NCBI RefSeq assembly: GCF_018476885.1
Contig: NZ_JAHCVJ010000004.1
Span: 1 to 64,000 of the forward strand
From: Geoanaerobacter pelophilus
GTDB taxonomy: Bacteria > Desulfobacterota > Desulfuromonadia > Geobacterales > DSM-12255
DNA length: 64,000 bases
Direction: 5' to 3'
Shown: positions 1 to 7,431 of the stretch, in pieces
Layout: each line of letters opens with the position of its first letter
How positions within the stretch are numbered: the first letter of the stretch is position 1
Notes under the pieces: generated by a model
What the model was told of the DNA's origin: nothing
What the model saw: only the letters and a program-made list of their open reading frames with translations
Database searches by the model: none
Translations under genes and position numbers: made by a program

Positions 1-79
1 TGTGGGCAATGTCTATGTCTGCAAGGACGGACCGGTCTTTACCGCTAAACAGGTCAAGGAGATGCCGCAGGAGTTCTGA
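1..79 (+). CDS. C-terminus of FAD/NAD(P)-binding electron-transfer subunit (partial)
   Basis: Only the last 25 codons of this gene lie in the window, read from base 2 and ending at TGA 77-79. The peptide contains YVCKDGPVFTAKQVKEMP. A C-x-DGPVF motif near the C-terminus is typical of ferredoxin-NADP reductase-like subunits of the AsrB/HydG/PyrK type, where the cysteine is the last ligand of a [2Fe-2S] cluster. Such subunits pass electrons between NAD(P)H and a partner hydrogenase, sulfite reductase or aldehyde oxidoreductase. The family is inferred from this tail alone; the partner enzyme lies outside the window. Confidence 0.6.
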   Translation, partial: VGNVYVCKDGPVFTAKQVKEMPQEF

Positions 80-110
80 GGCGGCAACCGGTATAGCAAA
101 GGAGCTAGCA

Positions 111-329
111 ATGGGCCGCAAACGAAAATATACCAAAAGCTATGTCATTTCGATCCGTGTCTCTGAAGAGGAGTTCAAGGATCTTAATTTGATTATGGAA
201 ACCATGCAGATCAAACGGGTATCGGACATGATGCGCCAGGCGCTCGGCTGTTTCAGGGACAGTTCGGCATCATACTGCAGACCAGTGATAAAAAGGGGCA
301 GGCTCCAACCGCTCCGAAACTTTGCATAG
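111..329 (+). CDS. Small ribbon-helix-helix-like protein (72 aa)
   Basis: I chose ATG 111 because GGAG at 101-104 precedes it; an in-frame reading upstream to position 9 overlaps the previous gene and is low-complexity. The basic N-terminus (MGRKRKYTKSY) is followed by a beta strand (VISIRVSEEEF) and two likely helices ending at about residue 45. That layout suits a CopG/Arc-type ribbon-helix-helix DNA-binding protein. The C-terminal tail is not recognised. The gene overlaps the start region of the downstream radical SAM gene, so the two are probably co-translated. The DNA-binding role is inferred from layout only. Confidence 0.5.
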   Translation: MGRKRKYTKSYVISIRVSEEEFKDLNLIMETMQIKRVSDMMRQALGCFRDSSASYCRPVIKRGRLQPLRNFA

Positions 330-333
330 CAGC

Positions 334-1665
334 ATGCGATTATCCATTACTTCAGAGATGAAGGGCGTTCACCCCATACGCAAAAAAGCGCCGTCCAAGC
401 TGTTTGTCGAAGTAACAACTCGCTGCAACCTCAACTGCTTCATGTGCGTCAAACAAAACGGCGTTGATCCCCAGTGTGAAGGAGATATGCATCAGGAGCT
501 ATTCGCCCGCCTCACTCCGGCATTGACCGGCCTTGAAACGCTGGTGCTCAACGGCATCGGAGAACCACTCCTGAATCCGGAACTGGAAACCTTTATCAGA
601 CAGGCAAAAAGGTTCATGCCTGCAGGTAGCTGGATCGGCTTTCAATCCAACGGCCAGCTGCTCACTAATCTGCGCGCCTCTTCTCTTATTGATTCGGGAC
701 TTGACCGGATCTGCCTTTCTGTAGATGCAGCGCTCCCCGACACCTTTCAACGCGTCAGAGAGGGCGGCGAACTGAAGGATATGGAGCACGCTTTTCAGGC
801 CTTACGCCGGGCAAAGATCCAATGCCAACGCCCTGAAGTCAAGGTAGGGATCGAATTCGTGGCCATGCGCAGCAATATAAACGAACTCCCGTCGGCATTG
901 CGCTGGGCGGCGCAACAGGGAGCCGACTTCGCCATCATCACCCACCTACTACCCTATAGCGACAAGCACGCGGTTGAGGCTGCCTACAGTACCTGCTCTA
1001 GCCAGGCCATTGACCTGTTCAACCGCTATCGCACGCTCGTTGCCTCTCAGGGGCTCGACATCTACCGGTATCTGGAAGCGCGTTGGAAATACATCCGGAC
1101 AGAGCAAGAACAGCAGCTGGTTAGGCTAGTTGAGGAGATGAAGCAGGAAGCAGACCGGAACAATCTCTTTATCGACATGAAACGCTTACTGAACCTGGAT
1201 GCACATTGGGCCTATCACGTGGCGACAGTCTTCGCTGAAGCAGCATCCGTGGCGGAGCGATGTGGTATAGAGCTGCACCTCCCTGCAGTGACATTGCAAG
1301 AGCAGCGTCATTGTAGTTTTGTCGAAGACGGAGGGGTCTTTGTCTCATGGGACGGCAACATTTCCCCCTGCTATTTCCTCTGGCATCGCTATAACTGCTT
1401 TGCCAGCGGCTGGCAGCAGAACGTCCGGCCGAGGGTCTTCGGCAACCTGCAGCAGCAAGGTATCCTTGAGATATGGAACAGTAATGCCTACCGGTCATTC
1501 CGCGAGCAGGTTATCGGTTACGACTATCCCACCTGCGCCAACTGCAGCCTCGCGCCCTGCGACTATGTTCAGACAGAGGAATTTGCCCAGGACTGCCATA
1601 TCCGCGAGGTCCCTTGCTGTGAAGAGACACATGCTAGGCATAATACCGGGATAAGGTGGGATTAA
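334..1665 (+). CDS. Radical SAM/SPASM domain protein, probable metalloenzyme or peptide maturase
   Basis: The radical SAM cluster motif TRCNLNCFMC has cysteines at residues 31, 35 and 38 (C-x3-C-x2-C), which bind the [4Fe-4S] cluster that cleaves S-adenosylmethionine. It is followed by a glycine-rich GIGEP motif. The C-terminal third is cysteine-rich (SPC, then CANCSLAPC, then DC and CC), consistent with a SPASM-type domain with auxiliary iron-sulfur clusters. The length of about 440 residues fits the family. ATG 334 is used here; TTG 322 is an in-frame alternative and neither has a clear ribosome site. Neighbouring an oxidoreductase subunit suggests it matures a metalloenzyme, as in Geobacter radical SAM/SPASM maturase families, but the substrate is unknown. 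Confidence 0.8.
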   Translation: MRLSITSEMKGVHPIRKKAPSKLFVEVTTRCNLNCFMCVKQNGVDPQCEGDMHQELFARLTPALTGLETLVLNGIGEPLLNPELETFIRQAKRFMPAGSWIGFQSNGQLLTNLRASSLIDSGLDRICLSVDAALPDTFQRVREGGELKDMEHAFQALRRAKIQCQRPEVKVGIEFVAMRSNINELPSALRWAAQQGADFAIITHLLPYSDKHAVEAAYSTCSSQAIDLFNRYRTLVASQGLDIYRYLEARWKYIRTEQEQQLVRLVEEMKQEADRNNLFIDMKRLLNLDAHWAYHVATVFAEAASVAERCGIELHLPAVTLQEQRHCSFVEDGGVFVSWDGNISPCYFLWHRYNCFASGWQQNVRPRVFGNLQQQGILEIWNSNAYRSFREQVIGYDYPTCANCSLAPCDYVQTEEFAQDCHIREVPCCEETHARHNTGIRWD

Positions 1666-1730
1666 ACGGGAATCAGCGGGACGGCTTATCTAGTGCGGAG
1701 TTGAGCGAAAAATCGTGAAAAAATTTTTCC

Positions 1731-1740
1731 GTCAGATGGA
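1731..1740 (+). repeat. Direct repeat GTCAGATGGA, left copy (candidate target duplication)
   Basis: These 10 bases recur at 41686-41695, immediately outside the prophage end repeats on each side. A target-site duplication made by insertion would look like this, but 10 bases is longer than the 5 expected for Mu. Part of the match (TGGA) may be coincidence or part of the left terminus. Confidence 0.45.
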
Positions 1741-1783
1741 CACATGGCATTTTTCATTTTTAGAGTTCTGGACACATGGTTTA
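1737..1783 (+). repeat. Left-end transposase-binding repeats (L1, L2)
   Basis: Two copies of GGACACATGG lie at 1738-1747 and 1770-1779, 32 bases apart; the second continues as TTTAC. The same core occurs inverted at the right end (41593-41599 and 41615-41621), so all copies point inward. This is how end-binding sites for MuA-type transposases are arranged (L1/L2 and R1/R2). TG at 1737 is the most plausible 5' terminus. Confidence 0.65.
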
Positions 1784-1791
1784 CTAAATAA

Positions 1792-2127
1792 TCAATTACA
1801 AAATCGCTGCCATATAATATCAAAATCTTTAACTTGTTCCTGAAGGTAAGTCAGATCGGCTTTCCCTCCTGAAATAAACTTTTGAAAGCCAGATTTGCCA
1901 CCATAGCCATTTTTAGAATTTACTTCACCACAAGTCATTGGTATGCCATCAACCCCTTTATGGAAATACACGTTACGGAATTTTACTGATTCGGGATCTT
2001 TTAGTTTAGCTTTAACAGATACCTTCCCTTTATCTATCCATACTATCTTATCAGGGCTTGTGGCCGCAAATACTGTAGGGCATGAAAATATAACCATAAT
2101 CAAAACTATAAAAATATTCATAAACAA
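1792..2127 (-). CDS. Small secreted protein, prophage cargo (111 aa)
   Basis: The N-terminus is a Sec signal peptide: a short start, the hydrophobic stretch IFIVLIMVIFSCPTVFA and a likely cut after VFA. The mature part has KLKDPESVKFRNVYF and later CGEVNSKNGYGG. This pattern matches small exported proteins of unknown function found in many phages and integrative elements. It is transcribed outward, between the left phage end and the repressor, where Mu-like phages often carry accessory genes. It is AT-rich compared with the early operon, which is consistent with separate acquisition. No function can be assigned. Confidence 0.65.
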   Translation of the reverse strand: MFMNIFIVLIMVIFSCPTVFAATSPDKIVWIDKGKVSVKAKLKDPESVKFRNVYFHKGVDGIPMTCGEVNSKNGYGGKSGFQKFISGGKADLTYLQEQVKDFDIIWQRFCN

Positions 2128-2186
2128 TCCCCTTTGCCAGCAACGCCCTGGACATGGCGTAATATATAACAGGAGGCAGTTAGGTT

Positions 2187-2483
2187 ATGAAACAGCAGTA
2201 CAATGCATTATTGGATGCACACAAGTTACGGATAATCAGAGACCATGTTGACAGATTGATAGGCAGAATCTCGCCTGTATACCTATTAATAATAATACTT
2301 CATCTAATTAACCCAACATGCATCAAACCATTCCTTGTGAATTTAAGAACCAACCTTGGGCGCATGACGGATGAAAAGCTTGATAAAATCATATCAGACT
2401 TAAACACCAACGACTATTCACCTTTATCGCGTTTTTCAATAAAAGCAGCTTCAAATGAGCCCCAAACATCCAAAGCCCCATGA
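2187..2483 (+). CDS. Hypothetical small protein with a hydrophobic segment (98 aa)
   Basis: ATG 2187 follows AGGAGG at 2171-2176 with a 10-base gap. The protein has a hydrophobic stretch (VYLLIIILHLI) near residue 35 and no motif I recognise. Its last 70 bases overlap the 3' end of the repressor gene on the other strand, which lowers confidence, because such a long convergent overlap is uncommon. It could instead be a chance reading frame in AT-rich DNA. Confidence 0.35.
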   Translation: MKQQYNALLDAHKLRIIRDHVDRLIGRISPVYLLIIILHLINPTCIKPFLVNLRTNLGRMTDEKLDKIISDLNTNDYSPLSRFSIKAASNEPQTSKAP

Positions 2484-3013
2484 TCAACAACTGCCTGTGA
2501 CTTAATAGGCAATTCCCCTAATTTTAACCACCTCAATCTAACCCCAAACTCAAATGCCACCGCCCGGATCACTAGACCCGAAACCGGGCGGCCCGCCTTT
2601 ATTTTGACTAGTTCAATTTCGTCCATACCTAGCCGGTTACAGAACTCAGAGTCATCCAGATCGAACACACTCATCAGTTTAAGAATGCGCTGGTTTAGCT
2701 CTGGCAGCTCATTGTATGGCAGCGGGTCTTCCTTAGCATTACTTGCGATGTTAAATACTTCAGGTTCAGGATATGGAACATTTCTCCGCATCTCCCCTTC
2801 GCCAATAAGAAGCCAAGATGGATTTATATCAGGATAAAGCTCCAAAATATATTTCAAATCATCTGCATTTGGTACACCTTCCCCTCTTTCCCATCGTCCT
2901 AAGGTGTTTTTATTAACCTTTAATAGAGACGCAAATACATCCTGCTTCTCATTTCCTCTTACTTGCCTTAACCGATCACCGATCATAGTTTGGTTCCGTT
3001 TTTTTGTTTCCAC
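2414..3013 (-). CDS. Phage repressor with tandem helix-turn-helix regions
   Basis: The N-terminal half is an XRE-type helix-turn-helix: RLRQVRGNEKQ, then FASLLKVNKNTLGRWERGEG, then a WLLIGEG-like end at about residue 70. A second region near residues 110-165 repeats the plan (EFCNRLGMDEIELVKIKAG, then RWLKLGEL). There is no LexA/S24 peptidase domain, so RecA-driven self-cleavage is not expected. Leftward transcription away from the early promoter and the adjacent operator-like motifs mark it as the lysogeny repressor, functionally like Mu c. The annotated start is GTG at 3013; ATG at 2986 (residue 10) is an alternative. Confidence 0.8.
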   Translation of the reverse strand: METKKRNQTMIGDRLRQVRGNEKQDVFASLLKVNKNTLGRWERGEGVPNADDLKYILELYPDINPSWLLIGEGEMRRNVPYPEPEVFNIASNAKEDPLPYNELPELNQRILKLMSVFDLDDSEFCNRLGMDEIELVKIKAGRPVSGLVIRAVAFEFGVRLRWLKLGELPIKSQAVVDHGALDVWGSFEAAFIEKRDKGE

Positions 3014-3140
3014 CTAAAAAAAGAAAATCGGAACTTTCCCCTCTTTTCCCCAAGTGGTTCCTGAATGCATAAAATAGGCATAAAATTAAATAGTTACTTA
3101 TATATTGGTTCCGAAAATAAGATTAAAAAATTTCGGAACC
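2992..3140. promoter_or_regulatory. Cluster of GGTTCC/GGAACC operator-like motifs
   Basis: The hexamer GGTTCC or its partial complement CGGAAC occurs at 2992-2997, 3029-3034, 3056-3061, 3107-3112 and 3135-3140, between the repressor start and the early promoter. The last two are arms of a perfect 10-base inverted repeat (GGTTCCGAAA 3107-3116, TTTCGGAACC 3131-3140) followed by seven T. That repeat could be an operator or a terminator. Clustering in the divergent control region suggests binding by the repressor or the small HTH regulator. This is inference from spacing and symmetry. Confidence 0.55.
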
Positions 3141-3151
3141 TTTTTTTAGGT

Positions 3152-3180
3152 TTGACACAACCAATTTATTGGTTTAGTGT
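3152..3180 (+). promoter_or_regulatory. Probable early rightward promoter with overlapping palindrome
   Basis: TTGACA at 3152-3157 matches the sigma-70 -35 box exactly. TAGTGT at 3175-3180, 17 bases away, is a fair -10 box. ACCAAT-TT-ATTGGT at 3160-3173 sits between the boxes and would place a bound protein across the promoter. The first rightward gene starts at 3235. Confidence 0.6.
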
Positions 3181-3234
3181 TGTCTAAAATTAACTACACA
3201 CTTAGACCAAATAAACAAGAAAAAGGGACAAGAA

Positions 3235-3336
3235 ATGACCGCGAAAAAAGCTCTACCTGGCACCACTATCTACGCACCAAAACAACAGGACGGCACCGGC
3301 GGAACCCTGGTCTACACCCCTAAACCCCGGACTTGA
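3235..3336 (+). CDS. First early peptide (33 aa)
   Basis: The frame runs ATG 3235 to TGA 3334-3336 and has an AAAGGGA ribosome-site-like stretch about 8 bases upstream. The peptide (MTAKKALPGTTIYAPKQQ...) is glycine- and threonine-rich and unrecognised. It is the first frame after the early promoter and overlaps the 3' end of a minus-strand gene by 17 bases. It may be a real micro-protein or a leader. Confidence 0.35.
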   Translation: MTAKKALPGTTIYAPKQQDGTGGTLVYTPKPRT

Positions 3337-3505
3337 TATGGTCTTGAGCTTCGGCAAGGACCTTATAAGCGGTTGTTATCATGTCTCCCATCATAGCCAT
3401 CGCCTGGGAGTTTTCACGGGTTGATCCGCCGCAGCGGATATCCCCATTAGCAATAAAGGCAGCAGTAATCGTAACGGCATGGGTAAAGAGTTTTTCATTA
3501 AGCAT
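3320..3505 (-). CDS. Small conserved-looking phage protein on the minus strand (61 aa)
   Basis: On the minus strand GGAGGTG precedes ATG 3505 by 4 bases, one of the best ribosome sites in this region, which is the main reason to accept it. The protein is mostly helical (LFTHAVTITAAFIANGDIRC, then a C-terminal helix with TAYKVLAEAQDHI). It lies opposite to the early operon, between the promoter and the first regulator. Expression would need its own promoter or a leftward transcript toward the repressor. Function is unknown. Confidence 0.55.
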   Translation of the reverse strand: MLNEKLFTHAVTITAAFIANGDIRCGGSTRENSQAMAMMGDMITTAYKVLAEAQDHIKSGV

Positions 3506-3529
3506 AGGACACCTCCAAAGGATAAAAAC

Positions 3530-3847
3530 ATGAACGACATTCAGCGATACTTGGGTTTACGCAACATCACCTGCCAGCAGATAGCGAACGCCACAGGGAT
3601 CGGTTATCACAGCATCCAGAAAACCGTAAAAGGACTTCGTCGCTGTGTCCGGATCCGAGCCGCCATCGCCGAATATCTGGATCTTGATCACACCAAACTC
3701 TGGGGTCGCGGTTCCGTTTTATACCTGCGCGCCCAGATCGCCATCGAAGCCGGCCGCCAGGCCGAGAAAAAGCGACAGGAAATAATCAAGAAATATGCCC
3801 CGGATGCCAGAAATATAGCCGCAAAACGGAAAGCGGTCAATGTCTAA
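3530..3847 (+). CDS. Ner-like helix-turn-helix early regulator
   Basis: ATG 3530 is preferred over an upstream in-frame start because AAAGGAT lies just before it and the HTH begins at once. Residues 1-50 form an HTH: YLGLRNITCQQIANATGIG, then YHSIQKTVKGLR. A short helical tail rich in Lys, Arg and Ala follows. Its position directly after the early promoter matches Mu ner, which turns down early and repressor transcription. The sequence is not close enough to name it Ner, so the role is inferred from position and the HTH. Confidence 0.65.
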   Translation: MNDIQRYLGLRNITCQQIANATGIGYHSIQKTVKGLRRCVRIRAAIAEYLDLDHTKLWGRGSVLYLRAQIAIEAGRQAEKKRQEIIKKYAPDARNIAAKRKAVNV

Positions 3848-4340
3848 CAATAAACAAAAAACAGACACACCCGCCGGACAGCTCAGCCTGTTTGAAGCCA
3901 TCATCATGCAGGAGATATCCGTGCAGAATAGTCCGGTGCCCGGCAGCCTCAATATGCGGCATCAAATCATAGCTGCATTGAAATATGCCCTGAGGCACGC
4001 TGGTAAAAGCCGGGAGCAGGTTGCAGATGAAATGACCAACCTCACCGGTGAAGTAATTACTGATGACATGATCAGCACTTGGTTGGCATCGTCCAAACCA
4101 AAACACAGATTTCCGCTCGAATACCTCCCTGCTTTCCGTCGCGCCACCGGCTGCATGGAACCGCTCAACGTAACATCTCGCGCTTGCGGAGCCTTCTCAC
4201 TTCCCGGTCCGGACGCATTAAGGGCAGATATCCGTAAGCTTGACGAACAGAAACAGGTCAAAAAAGAAGAGGAAAAAGCTATTGATGCCGCAAAACGGAG
4301 GCTTGAAACACTTTTGCAGGAAGTGGAGGGGAAACGGTGA
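3840..4340 (+). CDS. Early protein of unknown function, probable DNA-binding (166 aa)
   Basis: The gene overlaps the previous one by 8 bases and the transposase start by 4, so it is tightly coupled to both. Residues about 38-110 (MRHQIIAALKYALRHAGKSR, then EQVADEMTNLTGEVITDDMI, then STWLA) resemble an HTH-like fold used in several Mu-like early proteins. The C-terminus (LDEQKQVKKEEEKAIDAAKR) is a charged coiled-coil. Its place just before the transposase is shared with uncharacterised proteins in related phages. No enzymatic motif is visible. Confidence 0.6.
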   Translation: MSNNKQKTDTPAGQLSLFEAIIMQEISVQNSPVPGSLNMRHQIIAALKYALRHAGKSREQVADEMTNLTGEVITDDMISTWLASSKPKHRFPLEYLPAFRRATGCMEPLNVTSRACGAFSLPGPDALRADIRKLDEQKQVKKEEEKAIDAAKRRLETLLQEVEGKR

Positions 4341-6580
4341 GCGAGCTGACTGCTGCAGAAATAGCCAAAGCCCTTAAAGTTACTGACAGAGCAATTAGGA
4401 AGCGTGGCTGGCGCGCAGTCAATGAAACAGGCGTTGCTCGGTATAATATCCACACCATTGGCCTGGACAATAAAGAGATAACGCGCATCAAAACATATCT
4501 AAAACGCCAAAATCGGCATCATGTGCAACTGCCAGTAATTGCCCAGGATGAAACCGAAGCCCAAAAAGAAGCCCAACGCCTCGAAGCTCGGCAACAAAGC
4601 GCCTCCCAGTTTGCGGCCCTTCCGGCCTGGCAGAAACGGGCAGCGGCCGCCAAACTGGAGATCATCAAAGCCTGCACCAGGTATATCAACGACTGCGCCC
4701 TCGCCAAAATAGAGGGCCAAAACTCCTTTGCCCACGAATACGCCCTTGGCAGGATAGATGTCGCACCCTGGGTGCGCTCCGAGATCCGGCAGTTTCACCC
4801 GCAAACCCTGCGCGACTGGATCAAAACCGAGTACGAACTCGGCTCCATGGGCCTCGTAGATATGTACGGCAACCGCAAAGACCAGAGCAAGATCGAGACC
4901 TTCTCCCCTGACGGCAAAACCCAGCCGATGGTCGATATCCTGGTAGCCCTGGTTCTTAAACACCCGCGAATTCGCGAGAAAAAAGCCAACGAGGCGCTTC
5001 GCGGTATCCTGCTGGAGCGCGGCATTCATGATGCCCCGCTGGTCAGCGACAAATCGGTCATGCGCTTCATGACGAAATGGAAGAGCCAGAACCGCGACCA
5101 GTACGAGATCGCTTGCAACCCTGACAACTACAAGAATAATCGCCAACCTGCCTTTGGCTCGCGGTCAGAAGGGATTACCGGGCCAAATCAGCTCTGGGAG
5201 ATCGACGCCACCCCTGCCGATCTACTGCTCACCGACGGTCAGCGTTACAAAATCATCGGCGTCACCGATGTCGGTACCGCCCGCCTTAAATACTACGTCA
5301 ATGTAACTGAAAAAGCGCGTGACAACGCTTGGGCCATCCGCAACTGCATCCTCGACTGGGGTGTGCCATGTAATGGCACCCTGGTCACCGACAATGGATC
5401 TCCTTATATCGGCGGACACTTCACCCGGATCCTGCACGACCTCGACATTGATCACCATGTCTGCAAACCGTTCTCCGGAGATGAAAAACCGCATATCGAG
5501 CGGAGTTTCCGCACCTTCAGCCATGACCTGATCGAGCTGACTCCTGGCTATTGCGGCCATAGCGTTGCCGATCGCAAAGAGATTGAATCGCGCAAATCCT
5601 TTGCCCAGCGCCTCATGAAACCTGATGAGGTTATCGAAGTATCAGTAAGTGCCGCCCAGCTGCAGCAGTTCATCGACCGCTGGACCGCTGCCTATCACAA
5701 CTCCAAACACGATCGCCTCGGCAAAACACCCAACCAGGCGCTTGCTGAGTGGCCGCATGCCATCCACAGGATCAGCGACGAACGCGCCCTGGATATGCTC
5801 ATGGCCGAAGCCGTCCGCCGTGGTAACCGGCTGCCAACCATCGGCAAAAAAGGGATCCGCGTCAATGGTGGCGTGTATATCCACCCTGCTCTCGGTATCC
5901 ATGTCGGCAAAAAGTGCCGCGCTTTCCAGGATCCTGCCGACCTCGGCCGCATCATAGTCCATCTGATGAACGAGCATGGTGTTTGGGAGTTCCTCTGCAT
6001 CGCCGAGGATCCGAACCGCACCGGCATCTCCATGGCCGAGGTCGCCAGTGTCACCCGAGCCTTGCATACCCAGCACAAGAAAGAGATTGCCCGGCTTAAT
6101 CGTGAGGCCAAAAAGGCCATTAAGGGTGTTGATATCGTTGATGCGGTACTCACCTACCGCGAACAGGAAAACGCCCAGGAGCAAGGGAATGTCACCTATT
6201 TCCCTCGCCCGAGCGTCGAGTACTCCACGCCCGGCCTCCAGGCCGCAGCCGATGCCAGGGCCGCTATCGACGGCCGAAACAGCATGGAGCACGCTATTGA
6301 GATCGAAGCCAAGCGCCTCACTGCCATCCCGCAGCCGCCGGTCCAGGACGAACTAGTCCAAGCGCACCCACGCAAAATCGTCCCATTGCCACAGAAGCCT
6401 AAAGGATTCCAGGTACCCGAGGATCGGCAAGCTCGGTGGGATCTCTGGCAAGAGTTGCATGCCCGCATTCTCGATGAAGACGACACAATCAGTGACGATG
6501 AGATTCGCTTCTACACCAGTTTCAGAAAATCCGCCACCTGGGCCGCATTCAATAAAATCATGCAGTCCGCCATAAAATGA
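4337..6580 (+). CDS. MuA/TnsB-like DDE transposase
   Basis: It catalyses cutting and strand transfer of the phage ends during integration and replicative transposition. The N-terminus (residues 1-60: AAEIAKALKVTDRAIRKRGW) is a winged-helix DNA-binding domain of the Mu type. The catalytic core has D290 in WEIDATP, D352 in VTDNGS and E388 in PHIERSF. The last two are separated by 35 residues, as in TnsB and Tn552-type transposases; MuA has a longer spacing. A Mu-type C-terminal beta-barrel follows around residues 500-560, and the tail probably contacts the ATPase. The start is GTG 4337, overlapping the upstream stop. Confidence 0.92.
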   Translation: MSELTAAEIAKALKVTDRAIRKRGWRAVNETGVARYNIHTIGLDNKEITRIKTYLKRQNRHHVQLPVIAQDETEAQKEAQRLEARQQSASQFAALPAWQKRAAAAKLEIIKACTRYINDCALAKIEGQNSFAHEYALGRIDVAPWVRSEIRQFHPQTLRDWIKTEYELGSMGLVDMYGNRKDQSKIETFSPDGKTQPMVDILVALVLKHPRIREKKANEALRGILLERGIHDAPLVSDKSVMRFMTKWKSQNRDQYEIACNPDNYKNNRQPAFGSRSEGITGPNQLWEIDATPADLLLTDGQRYKIIGVTDVGTARLKYYVNVTEKARDNAWAIRNCILDWGVPCNGTLVTDNGSPYIGGHFTRILHDLDIDHHVCKPFSGDEKPHIERSFRTFSHDLIELTPGYCGHSVADRKEIESRKSFAQRLMKPDEVIEVSVSAAQLQQFIDRWTAAYHNSKHDRLGKTPNQALAEWPHAIHRISDERALDMLMAEAVRRGNRLPTIGKKGIRVNGGVYIHPALGIHVGKKCRAFQDPADLGRIIVHLMNEHGVWEFLCIAEDPNRTGISMAEVASVTRALHTQHKKEIARLNREAKKAIKGVDIVDAVLTYREQENAQEQGNVTYFPRPSVEYSTPGLQAAADARAAIDGRNSMEHAIEIEAKRLTAIPQPPVQDELVQAHPRKIVPLPQKPKGFQVPEDRQARWDLWQELHARILDEDDTISDDEIRFYTSFRKSATWAAFNKIMQSAIK

Positions 6581-6581
6581 A

Positions 6582-6626
6582 AAATCCCCGCCGGAGGCCA
6601 CCGACAGGGATTTAGGGCAATTGCCC
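6582..6626 (+). promoter_or_regulatory. Intergenic hairpins between transposase and ATPase genes
   Basis: AAATCCC at 6582-6588 can pair with GGGATTT at 6607-6613, and a perfect palindrome GGGCAATTGCCC lies at 6615-6626. Together they precede the AGGAGG site of the next gene. They could attenuate transcription or set the transposase to ATPase ratio; no T-run follows. Confidence 0.35.
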
Positions 6627-6651
6627 AACTACTATAAAAGGAGGTTTTACC

Positions 6652-7431
6652 GTGACACAACCTGCAACAAATGTCAATCAGATCGTCTCCCTCGACCCCA
6701 ACACCGCAAATCTGGTCAATGTAGGCCTAGCTTTAGAGGCCGTTGAATCGGTATTGAGCCGCAGCAGCCATTTGCCCGGCGCAGTAACATTCACCGGTTT
6801 TTCTGGCTTCGGCAAATCACTTGCCATGGAGTATGTCGCCCAGCAGTACCGCGGCTACTATGTGGAGTTCCAGGACAACTGGAGCAAAGCGGATTACATC
6901 AAGATGCTCATGTTTGTCATGGACATCAAGAAGCTCAAAGGATGGTCTGAAAATGACTGTGTTCAGGCCATTATCGACGAACTTGGTGCCAGCCGTCGGC
7001 CGCTGATCATCGATGAGTTCGACCAGCTGATCGACCGCAAGCATGTCGGATCGAGCCTTGTAGCGCTTACGCTCAACATCATCAAGAAGAGTGGCGGTTC
7101 CGTCATTCTTGTCGGAGAAGAGCTTCTCCCCCAAAAAATAAGGAACTATGAAAAGTTCGACAACTGCATCTATGGCCGTTATCTCGCCCAACCAAGCAAG
7201 CTCAACGACTGCCGTATCCTGGCCCGTCACTACTACCCAGAGTTGGAGATGCATGACGATCTACTCGAAGCCGTGGCCACCCGATGCAAGGGAATCACGC
7301 GTCGAATATGCATCAATCTCGATCGTTTTGCCGTAGAAGCCCGTGACCTCGGCATTACCAGCGTCAGCTTATCCGAAGCCGGCAAACTCATTACGACCGG
7401 CGAAGCCACCAAACCACGGAGCCTTAAATGA
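6652..7431 (+). CDS. MuB-like AAA ATPase, transposition target selector
   Basis: Walker A is GFSGFGKS at about residues 49-56 and Walker B is PLIIDEFD at about 117-124. The family binds DNA with ATP, delivers target DNA to the transposase and gives target immunity. The length (259 residues) is close to that of related ATPases, and the C-terminal helical part (GITRRICINLDRFAVEARD) fits the AAA lid. The start is GTG 6652, preceded by AAGGAGG. It lies directly after the transposase gene, the standard Mu order. Confidence 0.9.
   Translation: MTQPATNVNQIVSLDPNTANLVNVGLALEAVESVLSRSSHLPGAVTFTGFSGFGKSLAMEYVAQQYRGYYVEFQDNWSKADYIKMLMFVMDIKKLKGWSENDCVQAIIDELGASRRPLIIDEFDQLIDRKHVGSSLVALTLNIIKKSGGSVILVGEELLPQKIRNYEKFDNCIYGRYLAQPSKLNDCRILARHYYPELEMHDDLLEAVATRCKGITRRICINLDRFAVEARDLGITSVSLSEAGKLITTGEATKPRSLK

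Noticed and set aside
9-110. N-terminal extension of the small ribbon-helix-helix gene
   Set aside because: It overlaps the 3' end of the preceding oxidoreductase gene in another frame, and a ribosome site marks ATG 111.
3107-3147. Definite terminator upstream of the early promoter
   Set aside because: The 10-base inverted repeat plus T-run could be one, but its arms match the operator motif cluster, so I list it as a regulatory site.
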